From assembly GCA_910579955.1 (NCBI GenBank), contig CAJTWE010000002.1, forward strand, positions 103,431-167,430: 64,000 bases of DNA. Reading direction: 5' to 3'. The DNA is from an uncultured Ruminococcus sp. GTDB taxonomy: Bacteria; Bacillota; Clostridia; Oscillospirales; Ruminococcaceae. The position numbers were made by a program, and so were the translations under genes. Below, piece after piece: positions 17,213-26,709 of the stretch (positions within the stretch are counted from its first letter, which is position 1; the number at the start of each line of letters is the position of its first letter). The notes below the pieces were generated by a model. It was given only the letters and a program-made list of their open reading frames with translations. It did no database searches and was not told the DNA's origin.

Positions 17213-18178
17213 ATGCAATATTCATATGTAGCAGAATATGGTAAATATATAAACCATATCATTGCAGAAGTTAAAAAAGCAGTGATCGGAAAAGACGTTA
17301 TGATAGCTAAGGTATTACTTGCTATTCTTGCTAAGGGACACATTTTAATTGAGGACAAGCCCGGAGTAGGTAAAACTACACTTGCTCTTGCTTTTTCAAA
17401 AGTAATGCGTCTTGATTGTAAACGTATGCAATTTACACCCGATGTTCTTCCAGCTGATCTGACCGGATTTTCAGTATACAATAAATCTACAGATAAGTTT
17501 ATATTTCAGCCTGGTGCACTTTTTTGTCAGCTATTCCTTGCCGACGAAATAAATCGTACTTCAAGCAAAACTCAATCCGCTTTACTTGAAGTTATGGAAG
17601 AAGGAAATGTTACTGTAGATGGCGTAACTTATCAGCTTCCTCAGCCACATACTGTTATCGCAACACAAAACCCTATTGGTTCTATAGGAACACAGATGCT
17701 GCCTGAATCGCAAATGGATCGCTTTATGTTCCAGCTTGAAATGGGATATCCTGATATGCAGCATGAAATAGACATACTGCGTTCAAGGGAAAACGGCAAT
17801 CCACTTGATACAATTCAGCCTGTTGTAGACGCACAAATTCTTATGAATATGCGTGATGCCGTATCAAAAGTCACAATAAATCCTAAAATATATCATTATA
17901 TTGCAAGTCTGGTAGATGCTACAAGACATCACCCTGCTATTCTCTTAGGCGTAAGTCCACGTGGAACAATTGCACTGACGGATGCAGCCAGAGGTATGGC
18001 GTTTATGAGAGGGCGTGATTATGTTTTGGCTGATGACGTTGCTGCGATATGTCAGGATGTATTCGTTCATCGTATAGTTATACGTGAACAAAGCAGAGGA
18101 GCAGGTTCGGCTGTAAAAGTAATACAGGACATTATAAGAACAGTTCCTGTTCCACGTCCTGATGGTGCAAGATTATGA
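17213..18178 (+). CDS. MoxR-type AAA+ ATPase
   Basis: 321 residues. AAA+ chaperone-like ATPase: Walker A DKPGVGKT, Walker B LADEINR, sensor VIATQNP, and the MoxR core QFTPDVLPADLTGF plus GVSPRGTIAL in the lid. ATG at 17213 follows AAAGGAG; the upstream in-frame ATG lacks this site. It overlaps the DUF58 gene by 4 bp (ATGA-type coupling). MoxR-DUF58-transglutaminase operons are widespread and are thought to assemble or remodel envelope complexes. Confidence 0.93.
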   Translation: MQYSYVAEYGKYINHIIAEVKKAVIGKDVMIAKVLLAILAKGHILIEDKPGVGKTTLALAFSKVMRLDCKRMQFTPDVLPADLTGFSVYNKSTDKFIFQPGALFCQLFLADEINRTSSKTQSALLEVMEEGNVTVDGVTYQLPQPHTVIATQNPIGSIGTQMLPESQMDRFMFQLEMGYPDMQHEIDILRSRENGNPLDTIQPVVDAQILMNMRDAVSKVTINPKIYHYIASLVDATRHHPAILLGVSPRGTIALTDAARGMAFMRGRDYVLADDVAAICQDVFVHRIVIREQSRGAGSAVKVIQDIIRTVPVPRPDGARL

Positions 18179-19368
18179 TAAGAACTTTTTGGATGAAAAT
18201 CATATACACCATTATTCTTATCATATCTCTGTTGTTTTCTGTTTTATACCTCGGCGAGTTTTCTGTTTTATTTTTATGCATTTTAGTTTTCATACCTATT
18301 CTTCTATATCTTAGCCTTTGGTATATTAAATTCAATATTGAAATAACTATTAAAACACCTGTTACCTCATGTCATAGAAATAAACCTCAAGTAATTCATC
18401 TGATTGTAAAAAATAAGGGGTTTCTTCCTATAAGCAGGGCTTCTGCTTTGGTTATCTGCTCCAACGCTCACACAAATGAACTGATACCTATATCAATAAC
18501 ATTTCCTATATCTGCAAGAAATGTAACAACGGCTGAGATAAAAATCACTATTCCACACTGCGGATTAACTGAAATAAGACTCAAATATCTGCAATTTACT
18601 GATTATATAAGACTATTTGGCAAAAAAATTCATTCAGAATCATTTGCTTCAATTTTGACTCTTCCTACAGGTACGGAACTGGGATATAAAATTAAAGTTC
18701 CAAGCAGTATAACAGATGAGGAAAGTAATGTTTACTCTAAGCTTAAGGCAGGAGATGACCCATCGGAGGTTTATCGCATTCGTGAATATCAGCCGGGAGA
18801 TGTACAAAAACGTATTCACTGGAAGCTTAGCAGCCGTACAGATACCATTTGGGTAAAGGAATATAGCCAACCTATAAAGCAGCGGGCAGCCATTATAATA
18901 GATTATTCGTCTTATGAAAATATGACCTCTGATATAATGGATAATACACTAGAAGCCGCCTATTCACTTTCTATGGCACTTATAAAACAAGAAATCCCTA
19001 CTGTTATTTATTGGGTATCTGATGAATCACAAAACCTTGTTTGGAATGATGTATATTCTATAACCAACTTGAATGATTGCTTCTCATCAATGTTATCACA
19101 CCTGCCAATTTCAAATTCAGATGAACTTTTAAAACAAACCGCAGATCTTATTTCCATACATTCAACAAATGCAATTTATTACTGTACTCCAAAATTTGAT
19201 TTACAGGAAATAAAAAGCTTTTGCAAAGCATTTCAGAATAATCACACTTATATTATTACATCACAAAATCCACAAGAATATTTAGATGAAAATATTATTT
19301 TTATCAGAGAGAAAACCATACCAGAAGATATGAAAAAGCTGTCATCAACGGGGGTGATTTGTGAATGA
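18175..19368 (+). CDS. DUF58 family membrane-associated protein
   Basis: 397 residues. Two N-terminal membrane helices (about residues 8-48) precede a soluble part with the DUF58 hallmark (GDDPSEVYRIREYQPGDVQKRIHWKLSSRTD). A von Willebrand A-like fold follows (AAIIIDYSS is the MIDAS-type strand). Middle gene of the MoxR operon, with 4-bp overlaps on both sides. Confidence 0.9.
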   Translation: MIRTFWMKIIYTIILIISLLFSVLYLGEFSVLFLCILVFIPILLYLSLWYIKFNIEITIKTPVTSCHRNKPQVIHLIVKNKGFLPISRASALVICSNAHTNELIPISITFPISARNVTTAEIKITIPHCGLTEIRLKYLQFTDYIRLFGKKIHSESFASILTLPTGTELGYKIKVPSSITDEESNVYSKLKAGDDPSEVYRIREYQPGDVQKRIHWKLSSRTDTIWVKEYSQPIKQRAAIIIDYSSYENMTSDIMDNTLEAAYSLSMALIKQEIPTVIYWVSDESQNLVWNDVYSITNLNDCFSSMLSHLPISNSDELLKQTADLISIHSTNAIYYCTPKFDLQEIKSFCKAFQNNHTYIITSQNPQEYLDENIIFIREKTIPEDMKKLSSTGVICE

Positions 19369-21962
19369 ATGAATTTCATGTAAGTCCAACCATTGTTGTA
19401 ACCACAAAACATAAAACCGTTTCGGTAAGGCCTATATTTCTCATTCTGATTGCATTAACGGGATGTATATGTACTTTTAATGTTTGCTTTTCTATGATAG
19501 ATCTTGAATATAGAAAAGCGTTATTCTGGACTGTTACTGTTTTTTCTGTTTTGAGCACAAGCGTTCTTAGTCTTTTGCCGAGGAATCTACACCTTACAGG
19601 ATATATCCCCATTTTTGCAGGTGCATTAGCAGCCTTATTAAAGCTTGACAAGATAATTTTAGGAGCTAAAACAGTTTATAATTACTATTATTTTGCTGTT
19701 CATAACACAGAAACGCAATTTTTTGAATTGGAAAATACACTGTCTCAAGATTCTGATCTTTCATGGTTTCTGTGCTGTTTTTCTATAATATTATGCGGAC
19801 TCATTTCTCGTGTTATCATACGAAAAACATACTTTATCCCCTATTTTCTTTTGACATTTATACCCATTGAATTCGGGCTTTATGAAGGACTAAAAATGAA
19901 TATCCCTTCAATGCTTATACTTGTTGCAACATGGTTTTGCGTTTTGTCTTTACAGCTTGCATCACAACAAGGAAAAAAAGATGTATCTCACAAGGTCAGC
20001 ACAGCCAATATTGCAAACTGCGGTATTGCCTCACTTGCAATAACTATTACAGCAGTTATAGTTTCAGTAATATTCTGTAATCTTCTAAAGCTTACAACTG
20101 ATGACACTATACAAAGTAAAAGAAGTGAGCTGCGAAGCGATATCGAAAATATCAAGTGGGAGGACATTACAAAAAGTATAGCAAATATCGGTATATCGCT
20201 TGGATTTATTGATGATCCTAATTTAAGAGAGCTTGGCACTAAAAGCCGGCTTGAATATCGTTATGAAGATGAAGTTGAAATAACATTAAGCGAGCTTCCA
20301 GATCAAAGTATATATCTAAAAAACTTCACGGGTTCGGTTTATGAAGATAACAGCTGGACAACTATTGACGATAAAGAATGGGAAAAAAATAAGAATCTAG
20401 AAATTCTTTTTACTAAATTTGAATGCGTTCCTCAGATACTGCCATTCTTGAGCAATCAAAGCATATACGATACTTCTTATAATGCTTCCATTATTATTAA
20501 GCCACTGCATAAATCAGAGCCAATACTGCTCCCCTATGCATCCTATGGAAAAGACTGCGTGTATTCATACGATACAGAGTGTACAATAAAGAACGATAAA
20601 GAATACAAATATTCAATATCTTTAAAGCAAAATTTCTACAATATTGCATCTATGCCTATCAATTACTATTATCTTCCAACTAACGGCTTTAATTTTAATG
20701 ACAGCACAACTGATACCTTTTTCAGTCAGCTCGATGTAAACACTAATGATGAGGCTATATGCATATCGGCAATTATGCCTCCATATATTGATGACCCTGA
20801 TTATAAAACGCAGGCATTGCAGACAGCTCTTGCCGAAAACTACGCCTACAGGCAATTTGTTTATGACCATTATACAGAGCCTGTTTCTTCAGAAGAATTA
20901 AATGAAGTATATAACGCACTTCCCTACGAGCTTTATGAAACTGCACAAAACGGCAATACCTTAGAGATACTTAGAGAGATACGTAAATATCTTGATGAAA
21001 CAAGCGAATACAATACGTCTCCAGGAGAAACACCGTCTACTCGTGATTTTGTAAATTATTTTCTTTTGGAAAATAATAAAGGTTACTGCATGCACTTTGC
21101 AACAGCAGGAACTATTCTCGCACGATACTTTAATATTCCATCAAGATATTGTGAGGGATATGTTGTTTCGTCTGAAATGATGCAAGCCGGTCAAAAAAAT
21201 GATGATGGTTCAATTACAGTAAATATTCCAGATTCGTGTGCTCATGCATGGTGTGAATATTACATTGATGGATATGGATGGGTACCATATGAACTTACTC
21301 CAGGATACTATACTAATGCTGAATACAGTAGCCCTGAACCCATAGAAGAAACTACAGACGCTATAAATGCAGAAACAGGAACCCAAACAGAAACATCCAT
21401 ATTAACTACAGCAATTTCAACTACTATAGATAATACGGATACCAGTATTACTAATACAGAAACTTCATATATAGCAGGTACAAATAGTTCAAGTTCAAAT
21501 TCAAACAAAACAGGTTCTAATTCATTTATAAAAGTTCTGCTTTATATTGTTGCAGTAATAATTTCAATTGCAGTTATAATAAGTGCTTTTATTTTAGCAC
21601 GAAACTACATTTTGAATAAAAGGAAACGTGATTTTAATGATCCTGATACGATTTCTGGAATTATCAGCATTTACAATTTCCTTATGAATCTGCTAAAATA
21701 TCAGTCAATAGTTCCAGAAAACAACCAATTGCTTGACTTTGCAGAACTTGCAAAAGAAAAGCTTAATTTAATCGGATTTAACGGTGATGGTGCTGTAGAT
21801 GTTATAAAACTTGCTCTTGCTGCTGATATGGGCGGAAAAGCGCCTTCAAGAGAAGAGATAAATTCATCTATAAAATATGTAAATTCTCTTGCACTGTCTC
21901 TCAAGAGAAATAAGAGTACATTTACTTATCTTAGCATGAAGTATATACACCATTTCTTCTGA
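19365..21962 (+). CDS. Membrane-bound transglutaminase-like protein (TgpA type)
   Basis: 865 residues. About six N-terminal membrane helices (to ~residue 240) precede an extracytoplasmic part. This has a transglutaminase core with the Cys of KGYCMHFATAG, the His of SCAHAWCEYY and the Asp of YYIDGYGWVPYELTPGY. A Thr/Ser-rich linker follows, then a further membrane helix near residue 730 and a cytoplasmic tail (DUF4129-like). Third gene of the MoxR operon. Likely forms or breaks isopeptide or peptide bonds outside the membrane; the substrate is unknown. Confidence 0.9.
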   Translation: MNEFHVSPTIVVTTKHKTVSVRPIFLILIALTGCICTFNVCFSMIDLEYRKALFWTVTVFSVLSTSVLSLLPRNLHLTGYIPIFAGALAALLKLDKIILGAKTVYNYYYFAVHNTETQFFELENTLSQDSDLSWFLCCFSIILCGLISRVIIRKTYFIPYFLLTFIPIEFGLYEGLKMNIPSMLILVATWFCVLSLQLASQQGKKDVSHKVSTANIANCGIASLAITITAVIVSVIFCNLLKLTTDDTIQSKRSELRSDIENIKWEDITKSIANIGISLGFIDDPNLRELGTKSRLEYRYEDEVEITLSELPDQSIYLKNFTGSVYEDNSWTTIDDKEWEKNKNLEILFTKFECVPQILPFLSNQSIYDTSYNASIIIKPLHKSEPILLPYASYGKDCVYSYDTECTIKNDKEYKYSISLKQNFYNIASMPINYYYLPTNGFNFNDSTTDTFFSQLDVNTNDEAICISAIMPPYIDDPDYKTQALQTALAENYAYRQFVYDHYTEPVSSEELNEVYNALPYELYETAQNGNTLEILREIRKYLDETSEYNTSPGETPSTRDFVNYFLLENNKGYCMHFATAGTILARYFNIPSRYCEGYVVSSEMMQAGQKNDDGSITVNIPDSCAHAWCEYYIDGYGWVPYELTPGYYTNAEYSSPEPIEETTDAINAETGTQTETSILTTAISTTIDNTDTSITNTETSYIAGTNSSSSNSNKTGSNSFIKVLLYIVAVIISIAVIISAFILARNYILNKRKRDFNDPDTISGIISIYNFLMNLLKYQSIVPENNQLLDFAELAKEKLNLIGFNGDGAVDVIKLALAADMGGKAPSREEINSSIKYVNSLALSLKRNKSTFTYLSMKYIHHFF

Positions 21963-21985
21963 TGTGACATTTATTATAATATAGC

Positions 21986-22025
21986 AAAAAGCTTCCAAAA
22001 CGTTTTAAGTTTTCGGAAGCTTTTT
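21986..22025. terminator. Bidirectional intrinsic terminator
   Basis: AAAAAGCTTCC (21986-21996) pairs with GGAAGCTTTTT (22015-22025) between the MoxR operon and the opposing regulator gene. Confidence 0.85.
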
Positions 22026-22040
22026 CTTCTGTTATATATA

Positions 22041-24275
22041 TCAGCTGTCTTCATTACGAAGCGGCTGGAAACCATTTCGATATTCAGTAGGCGTCATGCC
22101 AACCTCTCTTTTAAACAGACGCATAAAATGAGAGTAATCATAGCCACATTGATCTGCAATATTCTGCAATGTCTCTCCTGTGTGGAGAAGAAGATTTTTA
22201 GCGTATCTAAGCTTACTATTCTGTATATCACGCACACAGCTTGTATTAAAAATAGATTTATACAAACGCTGAAAGTGTGACATACTCATACAAAGCTTTT
22301 CACAGCATGAGTTTACAGACCATTCCTCTTCTGGTCTGCTGTAAATGTCACGGCGAAGGTGAGTGAAATCTGCGTAGTACACCTGTTCAGTACGTAAATG
22401 GCCGTTGTTTTTCTTCCTTTTAAGAAGTTCTTTTAGCTTTTTATATAGAACCTCACGCTCCGGCAGCATTTGAGCTGATACTGAATGCGACACAGTATAT
22501 ACTTGGACTCGGTAAGGCTTTCCTGATGTCTGATTATAGCGCTCTATTTTTGATAAGATATTGTTTTCAAGGGATTCCTCTTTGGGTATTGGTTTGTTTG
22601 TCGAACCAATAAGCATAAATTCATTCCCTGCCGAACGAATACATAGCTCTCCATGAGCACAACATCCCATAATTATAGATGCGATTTGCATTATTATCTG
22701 ATCTCCATCAACCTGACCATATTCTTCATTTATTTGCTGAAGTCCCGATATTGAACAGAGGCATATGTTAAAAGTCTCATCGTAAAGCTTAACTTTTTCT
22801 GTTATTTCATTCCAAAACTGAGGAAGTGTAACGCTACGATATGCACCAGTCAAAGCGTCACGTGTTTCAGATAAGAATGCTCGATATGTCATACTTTTCA
22901 GACGATTTCGTATGCGCAAACATTCCAGACTATTTCCAAGATCCTTGCAAAAGCGTGGATATGACATTTTAAAACTATCGGCAATCTCATAAAGCGTAAG
23001 AATTGCATACCCAAAACAATGTGCTTCATAATGAATCGGTGCAAAGAAAGATACTGATGGTTTATCACTCTTCAAATGTTTTGTCGGAAACATTTGCTTT
23101 AAAGGGAACATTTCAAAACAATCTTCTCCAAACAGGGAAAATACTTCTTCGGAAAAGCCTTTGTTTTGTTCTTCTTTAGCCAATCCGTCTGAATCAACTA
23201 TGTCCCAATCACTACAAAGGCATACATCAAAGTTTTCACTTTCATAATATTCTTCGTTAAGACATAAGAAAAACCAGTTACTCGCTTTTTCAGCAAATTC
23301 ATTTAAGTTATTTGTATTAAGAAGTATATTAGACATATTATTGTCCAAAAAGCGCTGCTCTATAAGCTGATTATTTTCAACAAGAAATCTAACCTCCGGA
23401 AACCGCACGGAACATCCACAGCTTACATTAGTAAGAAGATCTTCTCCTTTTCCTGAACATTCAATACAATCTGATCCATTATTTATACTTCTATAAAGAT
23501 ATGACATTGCCTTTATGCCTAGCATGTGATATGAAGGTTTATAAGTACATATGCCCGGAGTATGAAACTGAGCTTCTGATGAGCCATCATATCCTGTTAT
23601 TTTAATATCATCAGGTACTTTTATATTATGAGCTGCTAAGGCATCACATAAAGCTATAGCCATACAATCGTTAGCACAGACCACAGCATCTGCCATCATT
23701 CTCTTGCCAGATACAAGTTCCTCTGCAAGTACAACAGCAGAATTTTTCCAAAAATCCCCATAAACTATATCGTTATCATCAATTTCAAGCCCATAGTACT
23801 CCATTGCATCACGATAGCCGTATTCACGTTCAATAGAAACAGGCGCACTTTCAGGTCCCGTCATACATATAATTTTTTTACAGTTATGTTCTTTTAGCAT
23901 ATGTTCTACAACATTGAACATTTCCTTACGGTCATCTTGCCATATACACTCAAACCCATCAAAATCTTTTCCAATACAAACTACAGGCTTTTTAAATTTA
24001 TCAGAGAGCAGATTTGTGATATACTTTACCGTTTGTGTTTGAATAAATGTAAATGGTACAAAAATAAAACCATCAAATAAATCAAAATTTATAAGTGAAA
24101 AAATGCTATTTTCACCAAATGTACTCATTTCAGTCTGATACTCTTCTTCCGTAGAAAAAACCGCTGCACTATATCCAAGCGAATAAGACTGATCGAGAAT
24201 TCCTTTAATTAATTGTTGATTCATTTCACGATATACACGATTCATTATTATACCGATTCTTTTATTTTGTTTCAT
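22041..24275 (-). CDS. Three-domain regulator: LacI-type sensor, degenerate GGDEF, AraC DNA-binding domain
   Basis: 744 residues. Residues ~1-290 form a periplasmic-binding-like fold as in LacI/GalR regulators (KRIGIIMNRVYREMNQQLIKGI; KIICMTGPESAPVSIEREYGYRDAM; VPDDIKITGYDGS) but with no LacI helix-turn-helix in front. The middle holds a GGDEF-like domain (RDALTGAYRS, then RSAGNEF in place of GGDEF), so cyclase activity is unlikely. The end is an AraC double helix-turn-helix (WSVNSCCEKLCMSMSHFQRLYK; NIADQCGYDYSHFMRLFK). No signal peptide or membrane helix, so it senses a cytoplasmic ligand, probably a sugar. No sugar transporter is adjacent, so the target is unknown. Confidence 0.88.
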   Translation of the reverse strand: MKQNKRIGIIMNRVYREMNQQLIKGILDQSYSLGYSAAVFSTEEEYQTEMSTFGENSIFSLINFDLFDGFIFVPFTFIQTQTVKYITNLLSDKFKKPVVCIGKDFDGFECIWQDDRKEMFNVVEHMLKEHNCKKIICMTGPESAPVSIEREYGYRDAMEYYGLEIDDNDIVYGDFWKNSAVVLAEELVSGKRMMADAVVCANDCMAIALCDALAAHNIKVPDDIKITGYDGSSEAQFHTPGICTYKPSYHMLGIKAMSYLYRSINNGSDCIECSGKGEDLLTNVSCGCSVRFPEVRFLVENNQLIEQRFLDNNMSNILLNTNNLNEFAEKASNWFFLCLNEEYYESENFDVCLCSDWDIVDSDGLAKEEQNKGFSEEVFSLFGEDCFEMFPLKQMFPTKHLKSDKPSVSFFAPIHYEAHCFGYAILTLYEIADSFKMSYPRFCKDLGNSLECLRIRNRLKSMTYRAFLSETRDALTGAYRSVTLPQFWNEITEKVKLYDETFNICLCSISGLQQINEEYGQVDGDQIIMQIASIIMGCCAHGELCIRSAGNEFMLIGSTNKPIPKEESLENNILSKIERYNQTSGKPYRVQVYTVSHSVSAQMLPEREVLYKKLKELLKRKKNNGHLRTEQVYYADFTHLRRDIYSRPEEEWSVNSCCEKLCMSMSHFQRLYKSIFNTSCVRDIQNSKLRYAKNLLLHTGETLQNIADQCGYDYSHFMRLFKREVGMTPTEYRNGFQPLRNEDS

Positions 24276-24358
24276 TATGCAATTCTCCTATTATCATACT
24301 TATTTGATAGACAAAAAGCAAATGGTTAAAAATGCAACAAAGGCGATTTTTTTTATCA

Positions 24359-24387
24359 TTGTAAAACAATAAGAAGTATGGTATCAT
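24359..24387 (+). promoter_or_regulatory. Promoter of a candidate small RNA
   Basis: TTGTAA (24359-24364), a 17-bp spacer and TATCAT (24382-24387), pointing into a non-coding stretch with hairpins and a terminator. Confidence 0.45.
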
Positions 24388-24392
24388 TACTA

Positions 24393-24553
24393 ATGTAATC
24401 CAGCAGCGTTAAAACGCAGCTGTTTAATGATCTTTTAATTGAAGTGAGGAATCAATTAAAAAGATTTAGAAAGCCTTGACCATAATTAAAAAAAGAATAC
24501 CAAAAAGTATGTATGCGCCTGTTTAGCCTTATTGGCTTTACAGGCGTTTTACT
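24393..24553 (+). ncRNA. Candidate small structured RNA
   Basis: No open frame fits this stretch, but it has a promoter and three stems. Stem 1: CAGC.GCG (24401-24408) with CGC.GCTG (24415-24422). Stem 2: ATCTTTTAATTG (24430-24441) with CAATTAAAAAGAT (24453-24465). Stem 3 is a terminator-like hairpin, CGCCTG (24516-24521) and AGCC with GGCT and CAGGCG (24541-24546), followed by TTTTACTTTTT. It would end just before the 3' end of the convergent cysteine synthase-like gene. The ends do not pair with each other, so it does not look like 6S RNA. No known family recognised. Confidence 0.4.
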
Positions 24554-24567
24554 TTTTAGATAAAATA

Positions 24568-25497
24568 TCACTCATCGAAAAGAGGCGTAGAAAAATAGCG
24601 TTCCGCAGTATCCGGCAAAACTGTCACAACAGTCTTACCTTTACCAAGTTTCTTTGCAAGACTAATTGCTGCTGCCACATTTGTACCACTGGAAATGCCG
24701 CACATTATGCCTTCAAGTCTTGAAAGATCACGAGCCGTTTGTATTGCTTCTTCATCAGTTACAACGTAAATATCATCATAAATTTTTTGATTTAATATCG
24801 CAGGTATAACTCCATCTCCTATGCCCATCTGTAAATGCGTTCCTATAGTTCCTCCTGCAAGTATAGCAGCATTTTCAGGTTCAACAGCCCATATTTCAAT
24901 GTCAGGATTCTGCGCTTTTAAAACTTCTCCAATACCTGTTATAGTTCCACCTGTTCCAATTCCTGAGCAAAAGCCATGGATCTCTTTTCCAGCCTGCTCC
25001 ATAATCTCCATACCTGTATGATGGCGATGAACTTGTGGATTTGCCATATTCTCAAACTGCTGTGGAACATAAACGTGAGGATTTTCCTCTTTGAGTCTAA
25101 GAGCAGTTCTAAGGCATTCCTCAATACAATCGCCTATATTTCCAGCATCATGAATCAATATTACTTCTGCACCATAATGCTTAACAAGTTTGCGACGTTC
25201 TTCACTTACAGAATCAGGCATTATAATTATAGTCTTATATCCCTTTACAGCACCTATAAGCGCAAGGCCTATACCCTGATTTCCGCTTGTAGGTTCTACT
25301 ATTATAGAATCCTTATCAATTAGGCCATGCTCTTCTGCATGAGTAATCATATTATAAGCTGTTCTTGTTTTTATAGAGCCGCCTACATTTAAACCTTCAA
25401 ATTTTACAAGCACTTCTGCACTATCTGGACCGACCATTCTATTAAGACGAACAAGAGGAGTATGACCTATTCCCTCTAATATATTATTATATATCAT
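24568..25497 (-). CDS. cysK: Cysteine synthase-like PLP enzyme
   Basis: 309 residues, the normal length for O-acetylserine sulfhydrylase, which makes cysteine from O-acetylserine and sulfide. Fold-type II PLP motifs: GHTPLVRLNRM, PLP-lysine in GGSIKTRTA, substrate loop EPTSGNQGIGLA, phosphate-binding loop GIGTGGTITGIGEVLK and GISSGTN. Two points are atypical: the lysine motif usually reads SVKDR, here SIKTR; and TSGNQG replaces TSGNTG. A related beta-replacement activity is therefore possible. GGAG ribosome site 8 bp upstream; near-consensus promoter at 25535-25563. The gene symbol is tentative. Confidence 0.8.
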   Translation of the reverse strand: MIYNNILEGIGHTPLVRLNRMVGPDSAEVLVKFEGLNVGGSIKTRTAYNMITHAEEHGLIDKDSIIVEPTSGNQGIGLALIGAVKGYKTIIIMPDSVSEERRKLVKHYGAEVILIHDAGNIGDCIEECLRTALRLKEENPHVYVPQQFENMANPQVHRHHTGMEIMEQAGKEIHGFCSGIGTGGTITGIGEVLKAQNPDIEIWAVEPENAAILAGGTIGTHLQMGIGDGVIPAILNQKIYDDIYVVTDEEAIQTARDLSRLEGIMCGISSGTNVAAAISLAKKLGKGKTVVTVLPDTAERYFSTPLFDE

Positions 25498-25534
25498 TAT
25501 ATTGGCTCCTTTTGGGAATTTATTTATCTTATTT

Positions 25535-25563
25535 ATTATATCATATACATATTATCAAGTCAA
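25535..25563 (-). promoter_or_regulatory. Promoter of the cysteine synthase-like gene
   Basis: Minus strand TTGACT, a 17-bp spacer and TATAAT, 38 bp before the start codon. Confidence 0.75.
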
Positions 25564-25747
25564 TGTTATTTTTATTTACTTTTGGAAATCTGTTTAATGA
25601 TTGCAAAGCCTTAATTTTATCTGTAAAAATCATTTTTATCTTCATATAAAATTTTTGTTTATCCTATATGTTATACGAAAAAGTAGACAAAAAAGAAAAA
25701 AAGGAGTAAAATATAAGAAAACAGTAAAATGGAGTAAAAAATCAAAT

Positions 25748-26647
25748 ATGAAAATTGATCGACTGATTGGAATACTATCCGTATTGCTTCAAAAAAATAA
25801 AACTACAGCTACTGAACTTTCAGAAAAATTTGAAGTATCACGCAGAACCATAAACAGAGATATTGATGATTTATGCAAAGCTGGCATTCCTATAATTACA
25901 ATTCAGGGAAAAGGCGGCGGTATTTCTATTATGGATAATTATAAGATAGACCGTACGCTTATTACTTCTTCTGAGATGATGGCTATTCTCACAGGATTAC
26001 AAAGCCTTGATAGCGTCTCCGGTACAAATAGTTATCGAACACTTATGGAAAAATTGTCCGTTGACAACACGGTTTCAGATAATCATATTATAATAGATCT
26101 ATCATACTGGGATAAATCTGCTGTAGAAAGCAAAATTGAACTAATAAAATTGGCTATTGAAAATCGCAAAAAAATCACATTCACTTATCATTCCCCTACC
26201 GAAGAAACTAAGCGTATAATTGAACCATACCACTTAATTTTTCAATGGGCAAATTGGTATGTATGGGGATTTTGCACTATACGTAAGGATTACAGAATGT
26301 TCAAGCTAACGAGAATGACGAATTTAAAATTCATTAATGAAAAATATGATGCAAGAGCTATTCCTCCTTATATTTGCGATAAAATGTGCCACACAAATAG
26401 TGAAATCAAAACAATTGTAAAATTCCTTCCTGATGTAAAATGGCGGATAATTGACGAATTCGGCATAAACAGTTTTAAAGAAAATGAGGATGGCAGTATT
26501 ACAATGACATTTACATGGTCAGATGTACCTGCATTGTACCGCTATATTCTTACATTTGGAGAAAGCGCAGAAATTTTAGAGCCTAAGGAATATCGTGAAG
26601 AATTCGTCTCAACACTAAAAAATATTTTAGAAAAATATAAAACATGA
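25748..26647 (+). CDS. HTH/WYL-domain transcription regulator (YafY type)
   Basis: 299 residues. N-terminal winged helix of the HTH_11 class (MKIDRLIGILSVLLQKNKTTATELSEKF, recognition helix in VSRRTINRDIDDLCKAGIP), then a WYL ligand-sensing domain (KITFTYHSPTEETKRIIEPYHLIFQWANWYVWGFC). The longest frame begins at 25601, but those 49 extra residues are low-complexity; ATG at 25748 begins the conserved domain and has GGAG 13 bp upstream. It probably controls the GyrI-like/DUF3795 genes downstream, where a palindrome overlaps the likely promoter. Confidence 0.85.
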   Translation: MKIDRLIGILSVLLQKNKTTATELSEKFEVSRRTINRDIDDLCKAGIPIITIQGKGGGISIMDNYKIDRTLITSSEMMAILTGLQSLDSVSGTNSYRTLMEKLSVDNTVSDNHIIIDLSYWDKSAVESKIELIKLAIENRKKITFTYHSPTEETKRIIEPYHLIFQWANWYVWGFCTIRKDYRMFKLTRMTNLKFINEKYDARAIPPYICDKMCHTNSEIKTIVKFLPDVKWRIIDEFGINSFKENEDGSITMTFTWSDVPALYRYILTFGESAEILEPKEYREEFVSTLKNILEKYKT

Positions 26648-26662
26648 CATACAGCTGTCGTA
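26645..26662. promoter_or_regulatory. Candidate operator palindrome before the GyrI-like gene
   Basis: Imperfect palindrome centred on ACAGCTGT within TGACATACAGCTGTCGTA. It covers the -35 position of a promoter whose -10 would be TATACT (26673-26678). Placed between the WYL regulator and the GyrI-like gene. Confidence 0.35.
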
Positions 26663-26709
26663 TTTACAATGCTATACTAATTACATAAATTAAAAGTGAG
26701 GTACTTAAT

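Noticed and set aside
24516..24550. Hairpin as terminator of the cysteine synthase-like gene
   Set aside because: The T-run is on the plus strand. On the minus strand the hairpin is followed by a 9-nt non-T spacer, so it fits a plus-strand transcript better.
24393..24553. 6S RNA
   Set aside because: The 5' and 3' ends do not pair, and no long closing stem with central bubble is seen.
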